Source: Pseudomonas asturiensis (GTDB lineage Bacteria > Pseudomonadota > Gammaproteobacteria > Pseudomonadales > Pseudomonadaceae). From it: DNA of 64,000 bases. Below are positions 18,351 to 27,547 of this stretch, piece after piece. The position numbers and the translations under genes were made by a program. The notes below the pieces were generated by a model. It was not told the DNA's origin. It did no database searches and saw only the letters and a program-made list of their open reading frames with translations. Location: the NCBI RefSeq assembly GCF_900143095.1, contig NZ_FRDA01000005.1, positions 353,889-417,888 on the forward strand, read 5' to 3'. How positions within the stretch are numbered: the first letter of the stretch is position 1; every line of letters starts with the position of its first letter.

Positions 18351-19087
18351 CTGCGAGCGGCTACCAGATGTACAGCAAGGCTTCGCGTAACTCCCAGTAC
18401 GAGCTGATCGAGCGCTACGCCCCGCTGGTCAAGCGCATTGCCTACCACCTGCTGGCGCGCCTGCCTGCCAGCGTGCAGGTCGAGGACCTGATTCAGGCCG
18501 GCATGATCGGTCTGCTGGAAGTGTCGACCAAATACGACTCCACCAAGGGGGCGAGCTTCGAGACTTACGCAGGCATCCGCATTCGTGGTGCAATGCTCGA
18601 TGAAGTTCGCAAGGGTGACTGGGCGCCGCGCTCGGTCCACCGTAATACCCGCATGGTGAGCGACGCAATTCGCGCAATTGAAGCGAAAACCGGGCGTGAC
18701 GCTAAAGATCACGAGGTTGCGGCCGAACTCCAGTTAAGTCTCGATGATTATTACGGGATTTTGAATGATACCTTGGGCAGCCGCCTCTTCAGTTTCGACG
18801 ACCTGCTTCAGGACGGCGATCATGAAGGGCTGCATGAGGATGGTGCCAGCGGTTCGCTTGAACCGTCACGGGACCTGGAAGACGAGCGCTTCCAGGCCGC
18901 CCTGGCCGATGCGATTGCCAATCTGCCGGAGCGTGAGCGTCTGGTCTTGGCGCTGTACTACGACGAAGAGCTGAACCTCAAGGAAATCGGAGAGGTCCTG
19001 GGGGTCAGTGAATCGCGGGTCAGTCAGTTACACAGCCAGTGCGCAGCTCGTTTGCGAGGGCGTTTGGGGGAGTGGCGAGCGCGTTGA
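18347..19087 (+). CDS. fliA: Flagellar sigma factor FliA (sigma-28)
   Basis: 246 residues. Region 2 (VEDLIQAGMIGLLEVSTKYD, about 45-64) and region 4 (LNLKEIGEVLGVSESRVSQL, about 210-230) are clear. It directs late flagellar and chemotaxis genes and is held by FlgM until hook completion. It overlaps fleN by four bases. A 250-base gap with a hairpin follows before cheY. Confidence 0.98.
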   Translation: MTASGYQMYSKASRNSQYELIERYAPLVKRIAYHLLARLPASVQVEDLIQAGMIGLLEVSTKYDSTKGASFETYAGIRIRGAMLDEVRKGDWAPRSVHRNTRMVSDAIRAIEAKTGRDAKDHEVAAELQLSLDDYYGILNDTLGSRLFSFDDLLQDGDHEGLHEDGASGSLEPSRDLEDERFQAALADAIANLPERERLVLALYYDEELNLKEIGEVLGVSESRVSQLHSQCAARLRGRLGEWRAR

Positions 19088-19293
19088 CAGTCAATGCGCG
19101 GCTCAAGGCCGCGGGTTGTCTGCAAGCCGGCTGTGCAGAGCGTTACGTGGTAACAGGATAGACAAGGCATAGGCTTGTCGGCAGTGCTCAAGGGCCTGCC
19201 GGTCAGGGGTTGTGCCTGTCTTTTGCCAAGCCCGTCGTCGTTTCGTACAGCCGGGGGTGTGCTGTGCCAGTATTGCCGGTATTGATTGAACAG

Positions 19294-19314
19294 CGCGTTC
19301 AGGTGCTGAACGCG
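19294..19314 (+). other. Hairpin in the cheY leader
   Basis: A perfect 9-bp inverted repeat (CGCGTTCAG / CTGAACGCG) with a 3-base loop lies 13 bases before the GGAGG ribosome-binding site of cheY. It lacks a T tract, so it is not a standard terminator. It could shield or space the cheY translation start, or be the end of a fliA transcript; neither is shown. Confidence 0.45.
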
Positions 19315-19337
19315 TTAAAGACTGCTTGGAGGTCGAA

Positions 19338-19724
19338 TTGGACAAGAACATGAAAATCCTCATCGTTGATGACTTCTCAACGATGCGGCGGATCATCAAA
19401 AACCTGTTGCGTGACCTGGGGTTTACCAACACCTCGGAAGCGGATGACGGGTTGACCGCATTGCCGATGCTGCAAAGCGGCGCGTTTGATTTCCTGGTGA
19501 CTGACTGGAACATGCCTGGCATGTCCGGTATCGATCTGTTGCGTCAGGTCCGTCAGGACGAGCGCCTCAAGAGCCTCCCAGTGCTTATGGTCACTGCTGA
19601 AGCCAAGCGTGAGCAGATCATCGAAGCTGCCCAGGCCGGGGTGAACGGTTATGTCGTCAAGCCATTCACGGCTCAAGCGCTGAAAGAAAAGATCGAAAAG
19701 ATCTTTGAACGCGTCAATAGCTGA
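19338..19724 (+). CDS. cheY: Chemotaxis response regulator CheY
   Basis: Single receiver domain with the DDF acidic pair, phospho-acceptor Asp in VTDWNMPG, and the KPF motif near the end. The TTG at 19338 is chosen because the GGAGG at 19328-19332 is ideally spaced for it and the resulting N-terminus ([14 protein letters not shown]) aligns with the E. coli CheY N-terminus; the ATG at 19350 is an alternative commonly used in annotations and gives a 124-residue protein. Phospho-CheY binds FliM and reverses the motor. Confidence 0.95.
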   Translation: MDKNMKILIVDDFSTMRRIIKNLLRDLGFTNTSEADDGLTALPMLQSGAFDFLVTDWNMPGMSGIDLLRQVRQDERLKSLPVLMVTAEAKREQIIEAAQAGVNGYVVKPFTAQALKEKIEKIFERVNS

Positions 19725-19743
19725 TGCAAGCCGTGAGGGCGCT

Positions 19744-20529
19744 ATGGATAACACTGATTCGATGGCCGACTTTGAGTCGACCCTGAAAAGACACGCGCAG
19801 GAACTCGTCACCAGCCTTGAAAAAGGTCGTTTCGGCGAAGCTGTGCAATTGATCCATGAGCTCAACCAGACACGCGACCGCGGCCTTTATCAGGAAGTGG
19901 GCAAGCTGACTCGTGAGCTGCACAGTGCAATCGTCAACTTCCAGATCGATCCGCACATGCCTCAGGCCGAGGAGGTGTCGCAGATCACAGATGCCACCGA
20001 GCGCCTGTCGTACGTCGTTCGGCTGACCGAAAATGCGGCCAACCGCACCATGGATCTGGTCGAGGAAAGCACGCCGCTCATGAACGGCCTGAGTTCCGAC
20101 GCCAAGGCGTTGAGCGAAGACTGGGGACGTTTCATGCGCCGCGAAATCGGTGCTGAAGAATTCCGTGATCTCGCCAAGCGGGTCGATGGATTTCTGACGC
20201 GTACCGAGAAGGAAACCCATGAGGTCTCCGCGCACCTCAATGACATTCTGCTTGCCCAGGATTACCAGGACCTCACCGGTCAGGTCATCAAGCGCGTCAC
20301 GCAGTTGGTCACTGAAGTAGAAGGCAATTTGCTCAAACTGGTGCTCATGGCCAGCCATGTCGATCGCTTTGCAGGCATCGAACATGACGAACAATCCATC
20401 CTTGCTGAAAAAGATCCTAAAAAACATCTCGCCAAGGGTGAAGGTCCGCAGATTCATGCCGATAAACGTGAAGACGTCGTATCCGGACAGGATGATGTAG
20501 ACGATCTGCTATCGAGCCTCGGCTTCTAG
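19744..20529 (+). CDS. cheZ: CheY-P phosphatase CheZ
   Basis: 261 residues from the ATG at 19744, 19 bases after cheY; the frame reaching further upstream overlaps cheY and is not expected. The long helical core holds the catalytic region with the Gln of LAQDYQDLTGQVI (about residue 175). The C-terminal peptide DDVDDLLSSLGF is the CheY-binding tail. CheZ strips phosphate from CheY to end the signal. Confidence 0.97.
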   Translation: MDNTDSMADFESTLKRHAQELVTSLEKGRFGEAVQLIHELNQTRDRGLYQEVGKLTRELHSAIVNFQIDPHMPQAEEVSQITDATERLSYVVRLTENAANRTMDLVEESTPLMNGLSSDAKALSEDWGRFMRREIGAEEFRDLAKRVDGFLTRTEKETHEVSAHLNDILLAQDYQDLTGQVIKRVTQLVTEVEGNLLKLVLMASHVDRFAGIEHDEQSILAEKDPKKHLAKGEGPQIHADKREDVVSGQDDVDDLLSSLGF

Positions 20530-20561
20530 GTCTGTTGACGGATAATTATAGGGAGCACCCC

Positions 20562-22835
20562 ATGAGCTTCGGCGCCGATGAAGAAATCCTTCAGGATTTT
20601 CTGGTAGAGGCCGGCGAGATTCTGGAGCAGTTGTCAGAGCAATTGGTCGAGCTGGAAAGCCGACCGGATGATGCTGACCTGCTCAATGCAATTTTTCGCG
20701 GTTTTCACACTGTTAAAGGGGGCGCCGGCTTCCTCCAGCTGCATGAGCTGGTGGAGTGCTGCCACATCGCCGAGAACGTGTTCGACATCCTTCGCAAGGG
20801 TGAGCGACGTGTTGACTCCGAGCTCATGGACGTGGTTCTGGAAGCACTGGACACGGTCAACAGCATGTTCGGCCAGGTGCGTGAACGGTCCGACGTAACG
20901 CCTGCAACGCCAGAGCTTCTGGCTGCGCTGTCACGTCTGGCCGAGCCACAGTCTGCCGATGTGGTCGCGGTTGCAGAACCGGTGGTGGAAGAGGTTGCCG
21001 AGGCTGCCGCTCCGGTCGCCGATTCCTCGGCCAGCGACGACATCACTGATGATGAGTTCGAGCAACTGCTCGACTCGCTGCACGGGTCCAACCCCGTTGC
21101 CGCTACGGTTGCTGCCGCGCCAGCGGCTGAAGCACCGGTCAGCGACGAGATCACCGATCAGGAGTTCGAATCCCTGCTCGATCAATTGCACGGCAAAGGC
21201 AAGTTCGCCCCTGACGCCGCCCCGGTTCAGGCTCCAGCGCCGACAGCCAAGACGGGCAGCGCTGCGCCGGCGAGCGATGAAATCACTGATGACGAGTTCG
21301 AAGCCCTGCTTGACCAGTTGCATGGCAAGGGTTCGTTCGATGCCGCGATAGCCGCACCGGTTGCCGCGCCTGCCGCTGCTGCGAAGGCACCTGCTGCTGC
21401 CTCTGACGAAATCACCGATCACGAATTCGAAAGCCTGCTGGATGAGCTTCACGGCAAGGGCAAATTCGAGCCGGATGCTGTCGTCGGCAAGGCGGCAGCA
21501 CCTGCGCCGGCTGCTGCAGCACCGACACCGGCACCCGTCGCCAAACCTGCTCCAGCGCCTGTGCCTGCAGCGAAAGCCGAGCCTGCGCCGGCCAAGCCGG
21601 CCGCGGCAGCCCCTGCACCTGCGCGCGCTCCGGCGGCCGGTGGCGACAAGCCTGCCGCGTCGGAAGCCGAAACCACCGTACGCGTTGATACGGCACGCCT
21701 GGACGAGATCATGAACATGGTCGGCGAACTGGTGCTGGTGCGTAACCGACTGGTTCGTCTGGGGCTCAACAGTGGCGACGAAGCCATGTCCAAGGCGGTC
21801 TCCAATCTGGATGTGGTGACCGCTGATCTGCAGACCGCGGTGATGAAAACCCGGATGCAGCCGATCAAGAAAGTCTTCGGCCGCTTCCCGCGTCTGGTTC
21901 GTGACCTGGCTCGCCAGCTCAAGAAAGAGATCAACCTGGAGCTGGTGGGTGAAGAAACCGACCTGGACAAGAACCTTGTCGAGGCACTGGCCGACCCGCT
22001 GGTCCACTTGGTGCGTAACGCTGTCGACCACGGCATCGAGACGCCGGAAGAGCGCGAGGCTACGGGCAAGTCCCGCGGCGGGCGTGTGATTCTGTCAGCC
22101 GAGCAGGAGGGCGATCACATCCTGCTGTCGATCTCCGACGACGGCAAGGGCATGGACCCTAACGTTCTGCGTTCCATTGCCGTCAAGCGCGGCGTGATGG
22201 ACAAGGATGCAGCCGATCGCCTGAGCGACACCGACTGCTACAACCTGATCTTCGCGCCGGGCTTTTCGACCAAGACGGAAATTTCCGACGTATCCGGTCG
22301 TGGCGTGGGCATGGACGTGGTGAAAACCAAGATTTCCCAGCTCAACGGCTCGATCAACATCTACTCCACCAAGGGGCAGGGTTCGAAGATCGTCATCAAG
22401 GTCCCGCTGACGCTTGCGATCATGCCGACCCTGATGGTCATGCTGGGCAATCAGGCGTTTGCCTTCCCGCTGGTCAACGTCAACGAAATCTTCCACCTGG
22501 ACCTCTCGACCACCAACGTCGTCGATGGTCAGGAAGTGGTGATCGTGCGTGACAAGGCCTTGCCGCTGTTCTACCTCAAGCGATGGCTGATCAGCTCGGC
22601 CGCGCATGAAGAACAACGTGAAGGGCACGTGGTGATTCTGTCTGTCGGTACTCAGCGCATCGGCTTTGTCGTCGATCAACTGGTCGGGCAGGAAGAAGTG
22701 GTGATCAAACCGCTGGGCAAGATGTTGCAAGGTACGCCAGGCATGTCGGGCGCCACCATCACCGGTGACGGTCGCATTGCCTTGATTCTCGATGTACCGA
22801 GCATGCTCAAGCGTTACGCCGCACGGCGTATTTGA
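20562..22835 (+). CDS. cheA: Chemotaxis histidine kinase CheA
   Basis: 757 residues from ATG 20562, preceded by GGGAG. Domain order: P1/HPt with phospho-His in FHTVKGGAGFL (about residue 49); a long Ala/Pro-rich linker (about 120-375) with four acidic repeats in place of a recognisable P2 domain; P3 dimerisation (about 380-440); P4 kinase (about 445-610; N-box LVRNAVDHGIETPEER, G-box GRGVGMDVVKTKI); P5 CheW-like domain (about 615-757). CheA senses receptor state through CheW and phosphorylates CheY and CheB. The linker is described separately. Confidence 0.97.
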   Translation: MSFGADEEILQDFLVEAGEILEQLSEQLVELESRPDDADLLNAIFRGFHTVKGGAGFLQLHELVECCHIAENVFDILRKGERRVDSELMDVVLEALDTVNSMFGQVRERSDVTPATPELLAALSRLAEPQSADVVAVAEPVVEEVAEAAAPVADSSASDDITDDEFEQLLDSLHGSNPVAATVAAAPAAEAPVSDEITDQEFESLLDQLHGKGKFAPDAAPVQAPAPTAKTGSAAPASDEITDDEFEALLDQLHGKGSFDAAIAAPVAAPAAAAKAPAAASDEITDHEFESLLDELHGKGKFEPDAVVGKAAAPAPAAAAPTPAPVAKPAPAPVPAAKAEPAPAKPAAAAPAPARAPAAGGDKPAASEAETTVRVDTARLDEIMNMVGELVLVRNRLVRLGLNSGDEAMSKAVSNLDVVTADLQTAVMKTRMQPIKKVFGRFPRLVRDLARQLKKEINLELVGEETDLDKNLVEALADPLVHLVRNAVDHGIETPEEREATGKSRGGRVILSAEQEGDHILLSISDDGKGMDPNVLRSIAVKRGVMDKDAADRLSDTDCYNLIFAPGFSTKTEISDVSGRGVGMDVVKTKISQLNGSINIYSTKGQGSKIVIKVPLTLAIMPTLMVMLGNQAFAFPLVNVNEIFHLDLSTTNVVDGQEVVIVRDKALPLFYLKRWLISSAAHEEQREGHVVILSVGTQRIGFVVDQLVGQEEVVIKPLGKMLQGTPGMSGATITGDGRIALILDVPSMLKRYAARRI
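21034..21470 (+). repeat. Four motif repeats in the CheA linker
   Basis: Four in-frame copies of a motif of the form SDEITD-x-EFE-x-LLDQLHGKG begin near 21034, 21140, 21272 and 21402, that is about residues 158, 193, 237 and 281 of CheA, separated by Ala/Pro spacers of roughly 20-30 residues. The core (acidic cluster followed by LLxxL) resembles the CheY-binding tail of CheZ in this window (DDVDDLLSSLGF). The repeats replace the usual P2 CheY-docking domain. Confidence 0.8.
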
Positions 22836-22886
22836 TTCTGGGGTTGCGGGCAGCCTGGTCTGCCTGCAACACCTATTGGAGTGTTT

Positions 22887-24050
22887 ATGGCAGTCAAGGT
22901 CCTGGTGGTGGATGATTCGGGTTTCTTCCGCCGCCGCGTTACGGAAATTCTTTCTTCGGACCCCAACATCCAGGTTGTCGGCACGGCAACCAATGGCAAG
23001 GAAGCGATCGAACAGGCGCTTGCACTCAAGCCTGACGTGATCACCATGGACTACGAAATGCCGATGATGGATGGCATCACGGCGGTTCGCCATATCATGC
23101 AGCGCATCCCGACTCCCGTACTGATGTTCTCCTCGCTGACGCACGAAGGTGCCCGCGTCACGCTGGATGCACTGGACGCTGGTGCCGTGGACTTTCTCCC
23201 CAAGAATTTTGAAGACATCTCGCGCAACCCGCAGAAGGTCAAGCAACTGCTGTGCGAGAAGATCAATAGCATCTCGCGCAGCAATCGTCGTTTTACCGGT
23301 GCGGGATCGACGCCGGCGGCACCTGCTCCAGCCGTAGCGCCTGCCGCTCGTGCTGCCGCACCTGCGCCGACGTCGTCTGCGCCTGCCCGCACGGTTGCGC
23401 CACGCACCGCAGCGCCTGCGCCTCATGCTGCTCAGCCTCACGCTCATGCGCCTGCTCATCCGACGACGTCGGGTGCGCCCAAGCGCAAGGCTTACAAGCT
23501 GGTTGCCATTGGCACGTCCACGGGTGGCCCGGTGGCGTTGCAACGCGTGCTGACGCAACTGCCCGCCAACTTTCCGGCACCGCTGGTGCTGATCCAGCAT
23601 ATGCCTGCCGCCTTTACCAAGGCGTTCGCCGAGCGCCTGGACAAGCTGTGCAAGATCAGCGTCAAGGAAGCCGAGGATGGCGACGTGCTGCGTCCGGGGC
23701 TGGCCTTGTTGGCCCCTGGCGGCAAACAGATGATGATCGACGGTCGTGGCGCGGTGAAGATTCTGCCAGGCGATGAGCGCCTCAATTACAAGCCTTGTGT
23801 GGACATCACCTTCGGATCGGCTGCCAAGTCATATGGCGACAAGGTGCTGTCCGTGGTGTTGACCGGCATGGGCGCGGACGGGCGAGAAGGTGCCCGTCTG
23901 CTCAAACAGGCCGGCAGCACGGTCTGGGCGCAGGACGAAGCAAGCTGCGTGATTTACGGGATGCCGATGGCCATCGTCAAGGCGGAGCTCGCGGACGCGA
24001 TCTATAGCCTGGACGACATTGGTCGTCATCTGGTCGAGGCGTGTCTCTGA
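22887..24050 (+). CDS. cheB: Chemotaxis methylesterase/deamidase CheB
   Basis: 387 residues from ATG 22887 with GGAG a few bases upstream. An N-terminal receiver (about 1-120; phospho-Asp in [12 protein letters not shown]) is joined by a long Ala/Pro/His-rich linker (about 135-200) to the methylesterase domain (about 205-387) with catalytic Ser in IGTSTGGP, His in LIQHMPAAF and Asp in [12 protein letters not shown]. It removes methyl groups from chemoreceptors for adaptation. Its partner cheR is not in this window. The stop overlaps the motC start. Confidence 0.97.
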   Translation: MAVKVLVVDDSGFFRRRVTEILSSDPNIQVVGTATNGKEAIEQALALKPDVITMDYEMPMMDGITAVRHIMQRIPTPVLMFSSLTHEGARVTLDALDAGAVDFLPKNFEDISRNPQKVKQLLCEKINSISRSNRRFTGAGSTPAAPAPAVAPAARAAAPAPTSSAPARTVAPRTAAPAPHAAQPHAHAPAHPTTSGAPKRKAYKLVAIGTSTGGPVALQRVLTQLPANFPAPLVLIQHMPAAFTKAFAERLDKLCKISVKEAEDGDVLRPGLALLAPGGKQMMIDGRGAVKILPGDERLNYKPCVDITFGSAAKSYGDKVLSVVLTGMGADGREGARLLKQAGSTVWAQDEASCVIYGMPMAIVKAELADAIYSLDDIGRHLVEACL

Positions 24051-24790
24051 TGGATGTACTGAGTCTTATCGGTCTTATCCTGGCGTTCGTTGCGATCATC
24101 GGTGGTAACTTTCTCGAAGGCGGTCATCTCAGCGCGTTGCTCAATGGCCCAGCGGCGCTGATCGTGATCGGTGGCACGCTGGGTGCGTCCTTGCTGCAAT
24201 CGCCCATGAGCGCCTTCATGCGCGCCATGAAAATCATTCGCTGGGTGCTGTTCCCGCCGCGCGTCGATCTGCCGGGTGGTGTTGACCGCGTCATCGGCTG
24301 GAGCATGACGGCCCGCAAGGAAGGCCTGCTGGGACTTGAGACGATTGCCGATTCCGAGCCCGACAGCTATGCCCGCAAAGGCCTGCAACTGCTGGTCGAT
24401 GGCGCCGAGCCCGAAGCGATTCGCAGCATTCTGGAAGTGGATTTCATCACTCAGGAAACCCGCGATATCCAGGCCGCGAAGGTCTTCGAAAGCATGGGCG
24501 GCTATGCGCCGACCGTGGGCATCATCGGTGCGGTGATGGGGTTGATTCACGTGATGGGCAACCTCGCCGATCCGAGTCAGCTGGGGAGCGGCATTGCCGT
24601 GGCCTTCGTTGCCACCATTTATGGCGTTGCAACGGCCAACCTGATCCTGCTGCCGGTGGCGAACAAGCTCAAGGCCATTGCCCATCGCCAGGCGCGTTAT
24701 CGCGAGATGCTGCTCGAAGGTCTGCTGTCCATTGCCGAGGGTGAAAACCCGCGCTCCATCGAACTCAAGCTGCAAGGCTTCATGGAGTAA
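24050..24790 (+). CDS. motC: Flagellar stator protein MotC (MotA family)
   Basis: 246 residues; the ATG at 24050 overlaps the cheB stop (TGATG) and gives the [10 protein letters not shown] start known from other pseudomonads. Four membrane spans are visible (about 3-20, 32-50, 150-168, 180-200) with the conserved GYAPTVGIIGAVMGLIHVM before the third. With MotD it forms the proton channel of the second Pseudomonas stator, important for swarming and near-surface motility. A cytoplasmic loop with charged residues contacts FliG. Confidence 0.95.
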   Translation: MDVLSLIGLILAFVAIIGGNFLEGGHLSALLNGPAALIVIGGTLGASLLQSPMSAFMRAMKIIRWVLFPPRVDLPGGVDRVIGWSMTARKEGLLGLETIADSEPDSYARKGLQLLVDGAEPEAIRSILEVDFITQETRDIQAAKVFESMGGYAPTVGIIGAVMGLIHVMGNLADPSQLGSGIAVAFVATIYGVATANLILLPVANKLKAIAHRQARYREMLLEGLLSIAEGENPRSIELKLQGFME

Positions 24791-24796
24791 CCCGTC

Positions 24797-25684
24797 ATGG
24801 CTCGACGTCGTCAGCCCGAAGAACACGAAAATCATGAGCGCTGGCTGGTGTCGTATGCCGACTTCATCACGTTGCTGTTTGCGTTCTTCGTGGTGATGTA
24901 CTCGATTTCGTCGATCAACGAAGGCAAGTACAAGATCCTGTCCCAGGCGCTGGTCGGTGTCTTTAACGACGCCGAGCGGACCATGAAACCAATCCCCATC
25001 GGCGAGCAGCGCCCTGTGTCGGTCAAACCGTCCGAGCCATTGCTCAAGGACAGTGAAGAAACCGATGCAGGCATCGCCTCGTCGGCCAGCGACCCGCTGC
25101 AGACCATCGCTCAGGATGTGCGTGACGCGTTCGGCGATCTGATCAAGTCCGACCAGATGACCGTGCGCGGCAACGAACTGTGGATCGAGATCGAACTCAA
25201 TTCCAGCCTGTTGTTTGGCAGCGGCGATGCGATGCCCAGCGACAAGGCGTTCACGATCATTGAAAAGGTCGCCGGTATCGTCAAGCGCTTCGACAACCCG
25301 ATCCACGTCGAAGGCTTCACGGATGATCAACCGATCAGCACGTCGCAGTTTCCGACCAACTGGGAGCTGTCTTCCGCCCGCTCGGCCAGCATCGTACGCA
25401 TGCTCGCCATGGACGGTGTGAACCCTGCGCGCCTGGCGTCCGTGGGGTATGGCGAGTTCCAGCCGATTGCACCCAACACCACGGCCACCGGGCGCGCCAA
25501 GAACCGCCGTGTGGTGCTGGTTATCTCGCGTAACCTGGATGTACGTCGCAGTCTCACCAGCACCGGCACGGCCAATGCGCAGCCGGACGCCGCTTTGAGG
25601 CGTGCTGGCACACAAACTGCACCGGTGCCAGCAAAGCCGCCGGTACGTGCGAACACTGTCAATTCTCCGTCACCCGCTCCCTGA
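24797..25684 (+). CDS. motD: Flagellar stator protein MotD (MotB family)
   Basis: 295 residues. A basic N-terminus leads into a single membrane span (about 18-40) with the proton-accepting Asp in SYADFITLLFAFFVVMYS. The OmpA-like peptidoglycan-binding domain occupies about 130-260 (VEGFTDDQPI, NWELSSARSASIVRML). The C-terminal 35 residues are a Pro/Ala-rich tail. It follows motC by six bases. Confidence 0.96.
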   Translation: MARRRQPEEHENHERWLVSYADFITLLFAFFVVMYSISSINEGKYKILSQALVGVFNDAERTMKPIPIGEQRPVSVKPSEPLLKDSEETDAGIASSASDPLQTIAQDVRDAFGDLIKSDQMTVRGNELWIEIELNSSLLFGSGDAMPSDKAFTIIEKVAGIVKRFDNPIHVEGFTDDQPISTSQFPTNWELSSARSASIVRMLAMDGVNPARLASVGYGEFQPIAPNTTATGRAKNRRVVLVISRNLDVRRSLTSTGTANAQPDAALRRAGTQTAPVPAKPPVRANTVNSPSPAP

Positions 25685-25729
25685 CTGTCGTCTCGGTATG
25701 ATCGTCGCTGTACGGAAGGAAAATCATCA

Positions 25730-26518
25730 ATGAGAGTCTGGGCAGTCGCCAATCAGAAAGGTGGAGTCGGAAAGACCACCACGACCATTGCTCTGGCCGG
25801 TTTGCTGGCCGATGCGGGCAAGCGCGTCGTCGTGGTCGATCTCGACCCCCACGGCTCCATGACCAGCTATTTCGGGCACAATCCTGACGAACTGGAGCAC
25901 AGCGCCTTCGATCTGTTCCTGCATAAGGGCCAGGTGCCTGAAGGTTTGCCGGGGCAGCTACTGTTGCCGACCAGCGACCAGCGTATTTCGCTGATTCCGT
26001 CGAGTACGGCACTGGCGACACTGGAGCGTCAGTCGCCTGGCCAGAGCGGCCTTGGGCTGGTCATCGCCAAGAGCCTCGCGCAGTTGTGGCAGGATTTTGA
26101 CTATGCGCTGATCGACAGTCCGCCGTTGCTTGGTGTGTTGATGGTCAACGCGCTGGCGGCCAGTCAGCAGTTGGCCATTCCGGTGCAAACCGAATTCTTG
26201 GCCGTGAAGGGCCTGGAACGTATGGTCAATACCCTGACCATGATCAACCGTTCACGCAAAGTGCCGTTGCCTTACACCATCGTGCCGACACTGTTCGACC
26301 GTCGCACCCAGGCATCGATGGGCACGTTGAAACTGCTGCGCGACAGCTTCCCCGAACATGTTTGGCAGGCCTACGTGCCGGTAGACACGCGTTTGCGCGA
26401 TGCCAGCCGGGCGGGTCTCACGCCGTCGCAGAACGACAGCAAGAGCCGTGGCGTGATCGCCTATCGGGCGCTGCTCAAACATATGCTCGCCGAGCAACTC
26501 AATGCTCAGGTGGCCTGA
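25730..26518 (+). CDS. parC: ParA-like ATPase ParC, polar localisation of chemotaxis arrays
   Basis: 262 residues. N-terminal deviant Walker A (NQKGGVGKTTTTIALAG, about 8-24), Walker A' (VVDLDPHGSMTSYFG) and a C-terminal helical part fit the ParA/Soj family. In Vibrio and Pseudomonas a ParA homologue at this exact place in the che cluster, ParC, brings chemotaxis arrays to the cell pole. The gene lies 45 bases after motD and precedes the CheW-like ParP gene, which is its known partner. Some genomes call it simply ParA. Confidence 0.85.
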   Translation: MRVWAVANQKGGVGKTTTTIALAGLLADAGKRVVVVDLDPHGSMTSYFGHNPDELEHSAFDLFLHKGQVPEGLPGQLLLPTSDQRISLIPSSTALATLERQSPGQSGLGLVIAKSLAQLWQDFDYALIDSPPLLGVLMVNALAASQQLAIPVQTEFLAVKGLERMVNTLTMINRSRKVPLPYTIVPTLFDRRTQASMGTLKLLRDSFPEHVWQAYVPVDTRLRDASRAGLTPSQNDSKSRGVIAYRALLKHMLAEQLNAQVA

Positions 26519-26620
26519 CATGCGCACTTATTCTTTCTTTGCTGTCAGCTCAAGTGATGCCTCAATGCGGCCGATAACTCTATCAGGCTGCACTCGCTCT
26601 ATTTATTGTTGGGCCCCGGT

Positions 26621-27490
26621 ATGAACCGCCCTGTAGAAGTTGCAACGCGACCCAAGCTGGCTTTGCAGTCTTATCTGGATGCCTTGCTTCAGGACGCGAC
26701 CGAAGAACTGCAAGAACCTGAAAGCACCATCGATGAGTTTCAGGCAGCGGTGCTCGAAGAACAGGCTTTTGATGCGCGCATGAAGGCGCAGATCAAGCCG
26801 GTTGCTGTCGCGGTGGCGGCACCTGCCGCAGTGGCAGTGCCTGTCGCGGTCGCTGCGCCGGTGGTGACGCCTGCACCGGTGGTGGAAGTTGCGCCGGTGA
26901 TCGTGGCCGAGCCCGTTGTGGAGGTCGCTGTACCGGCCGTTGACTGGGTCGAGCCTGTTGCCGAACTCAGTACGCTGGTGGCTCAGCTAACACCAACGCC
27001 GCCGCCGACCAGTGATGGTCGTCCGGCCTGGGCTGCCGAGCCGTTTGAGTGCCTGTTGTTCGATGTGGCCGGGCTGACACTGGCAGTGCCACTGGTATGC
27101 CTCGGGTCGATTTATCCGTTGGCAGGGCAGGAGCTGACGCCTCTGTTCGGTCAGCCGGACTGGTTTCTGGGGATCCTGCCGTGTCAGGCGGGCAACCTGA
27201 AGGTGCTGGATACCGCGCGCTGGATCATGCCTGATCGCTACCGCGATGATTTTCGCCAGGGATTGCAGTACGTGATTTCGGTTCAGGGTTACGAGTGGGG
27301 GTTGGCGGTGCATCAGGTCAGTCGCTCGCTGCGCCTTGACCCGAATGAAATCAAGTGGCGTACACACCGTGGTCAACGCCCATGGCTGGCGGGCACAGTG
27401 ATTGAGCACATGTGTGCATTGCTGGATGTTGCAGAGTTGGCCGAGCTGATTGCCAGTGGCGCGGTCAAGCAGTTGAACAAGTCAAAATAA
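26621..27490 (+). CDS. parP: ParP-like coupling protein with C-terminal CheW/AIF domain
   Basis: 289 residues from ATG 26621 (a TTG at 26606 in the same frame would add five residues). The N-terminal half is a Val/Ala/Pro-rich linker (about 60-115); the C-terminal half (about 140-285) is a CheW-type domain with the motif FECLLFDVAGLTLAVPLVCL. In Vibrio ParP this domain inserts into the array and stabilises ParC and CheA at the pole. No ribosome-binding site of normal strength is visible, so translation may depend on coupling. Confidence 0.83.
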   Translation: MNRPVEVATRPKLALQSYLDALLQDATEELQEPESTIDEFQAAVLEEQAFDARMKAQIKPVAVAVAAPAAVAVPVAVAAPVVTPAPVVEVAPVIVAEPVVEVAVPAVDWVEPVAELSTLVAQLTPTPPPTSDGRPAWAAEPFECLLFDVAGLTLAVPLVCLGSIYPLAGQELTPLFGQPDWFLGILPCQAGNLKVLDTARWIMPDRYRDDFRQGLQYVISVQGYEWGLAVHQVSRSLRLDPNEIKWRTHRGQRPWLAGTVIEHMCALLDVAELAELIASGAVKQLNKSK

Positions 27491-27547
27491 TCATGGGTCG
27501 TCGCCAGTCGCGTCGCCCGCAGAGTACACACGTGAGGGGTTAGGGGT

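Noticed and set aside
20562..22835. Considered CheA linker repeats as a repeat-containing separate gene or tandem DNA repeat
   Set aside because: They are in frame within CheA and diverged at DNA level, so they are protein motifs of one gene.
22095..25615. Long minus-strand open frames across cheA, cheB, motC and motD
   Set aside because: Shadows caused by strong third-position GC bias of the real genes.
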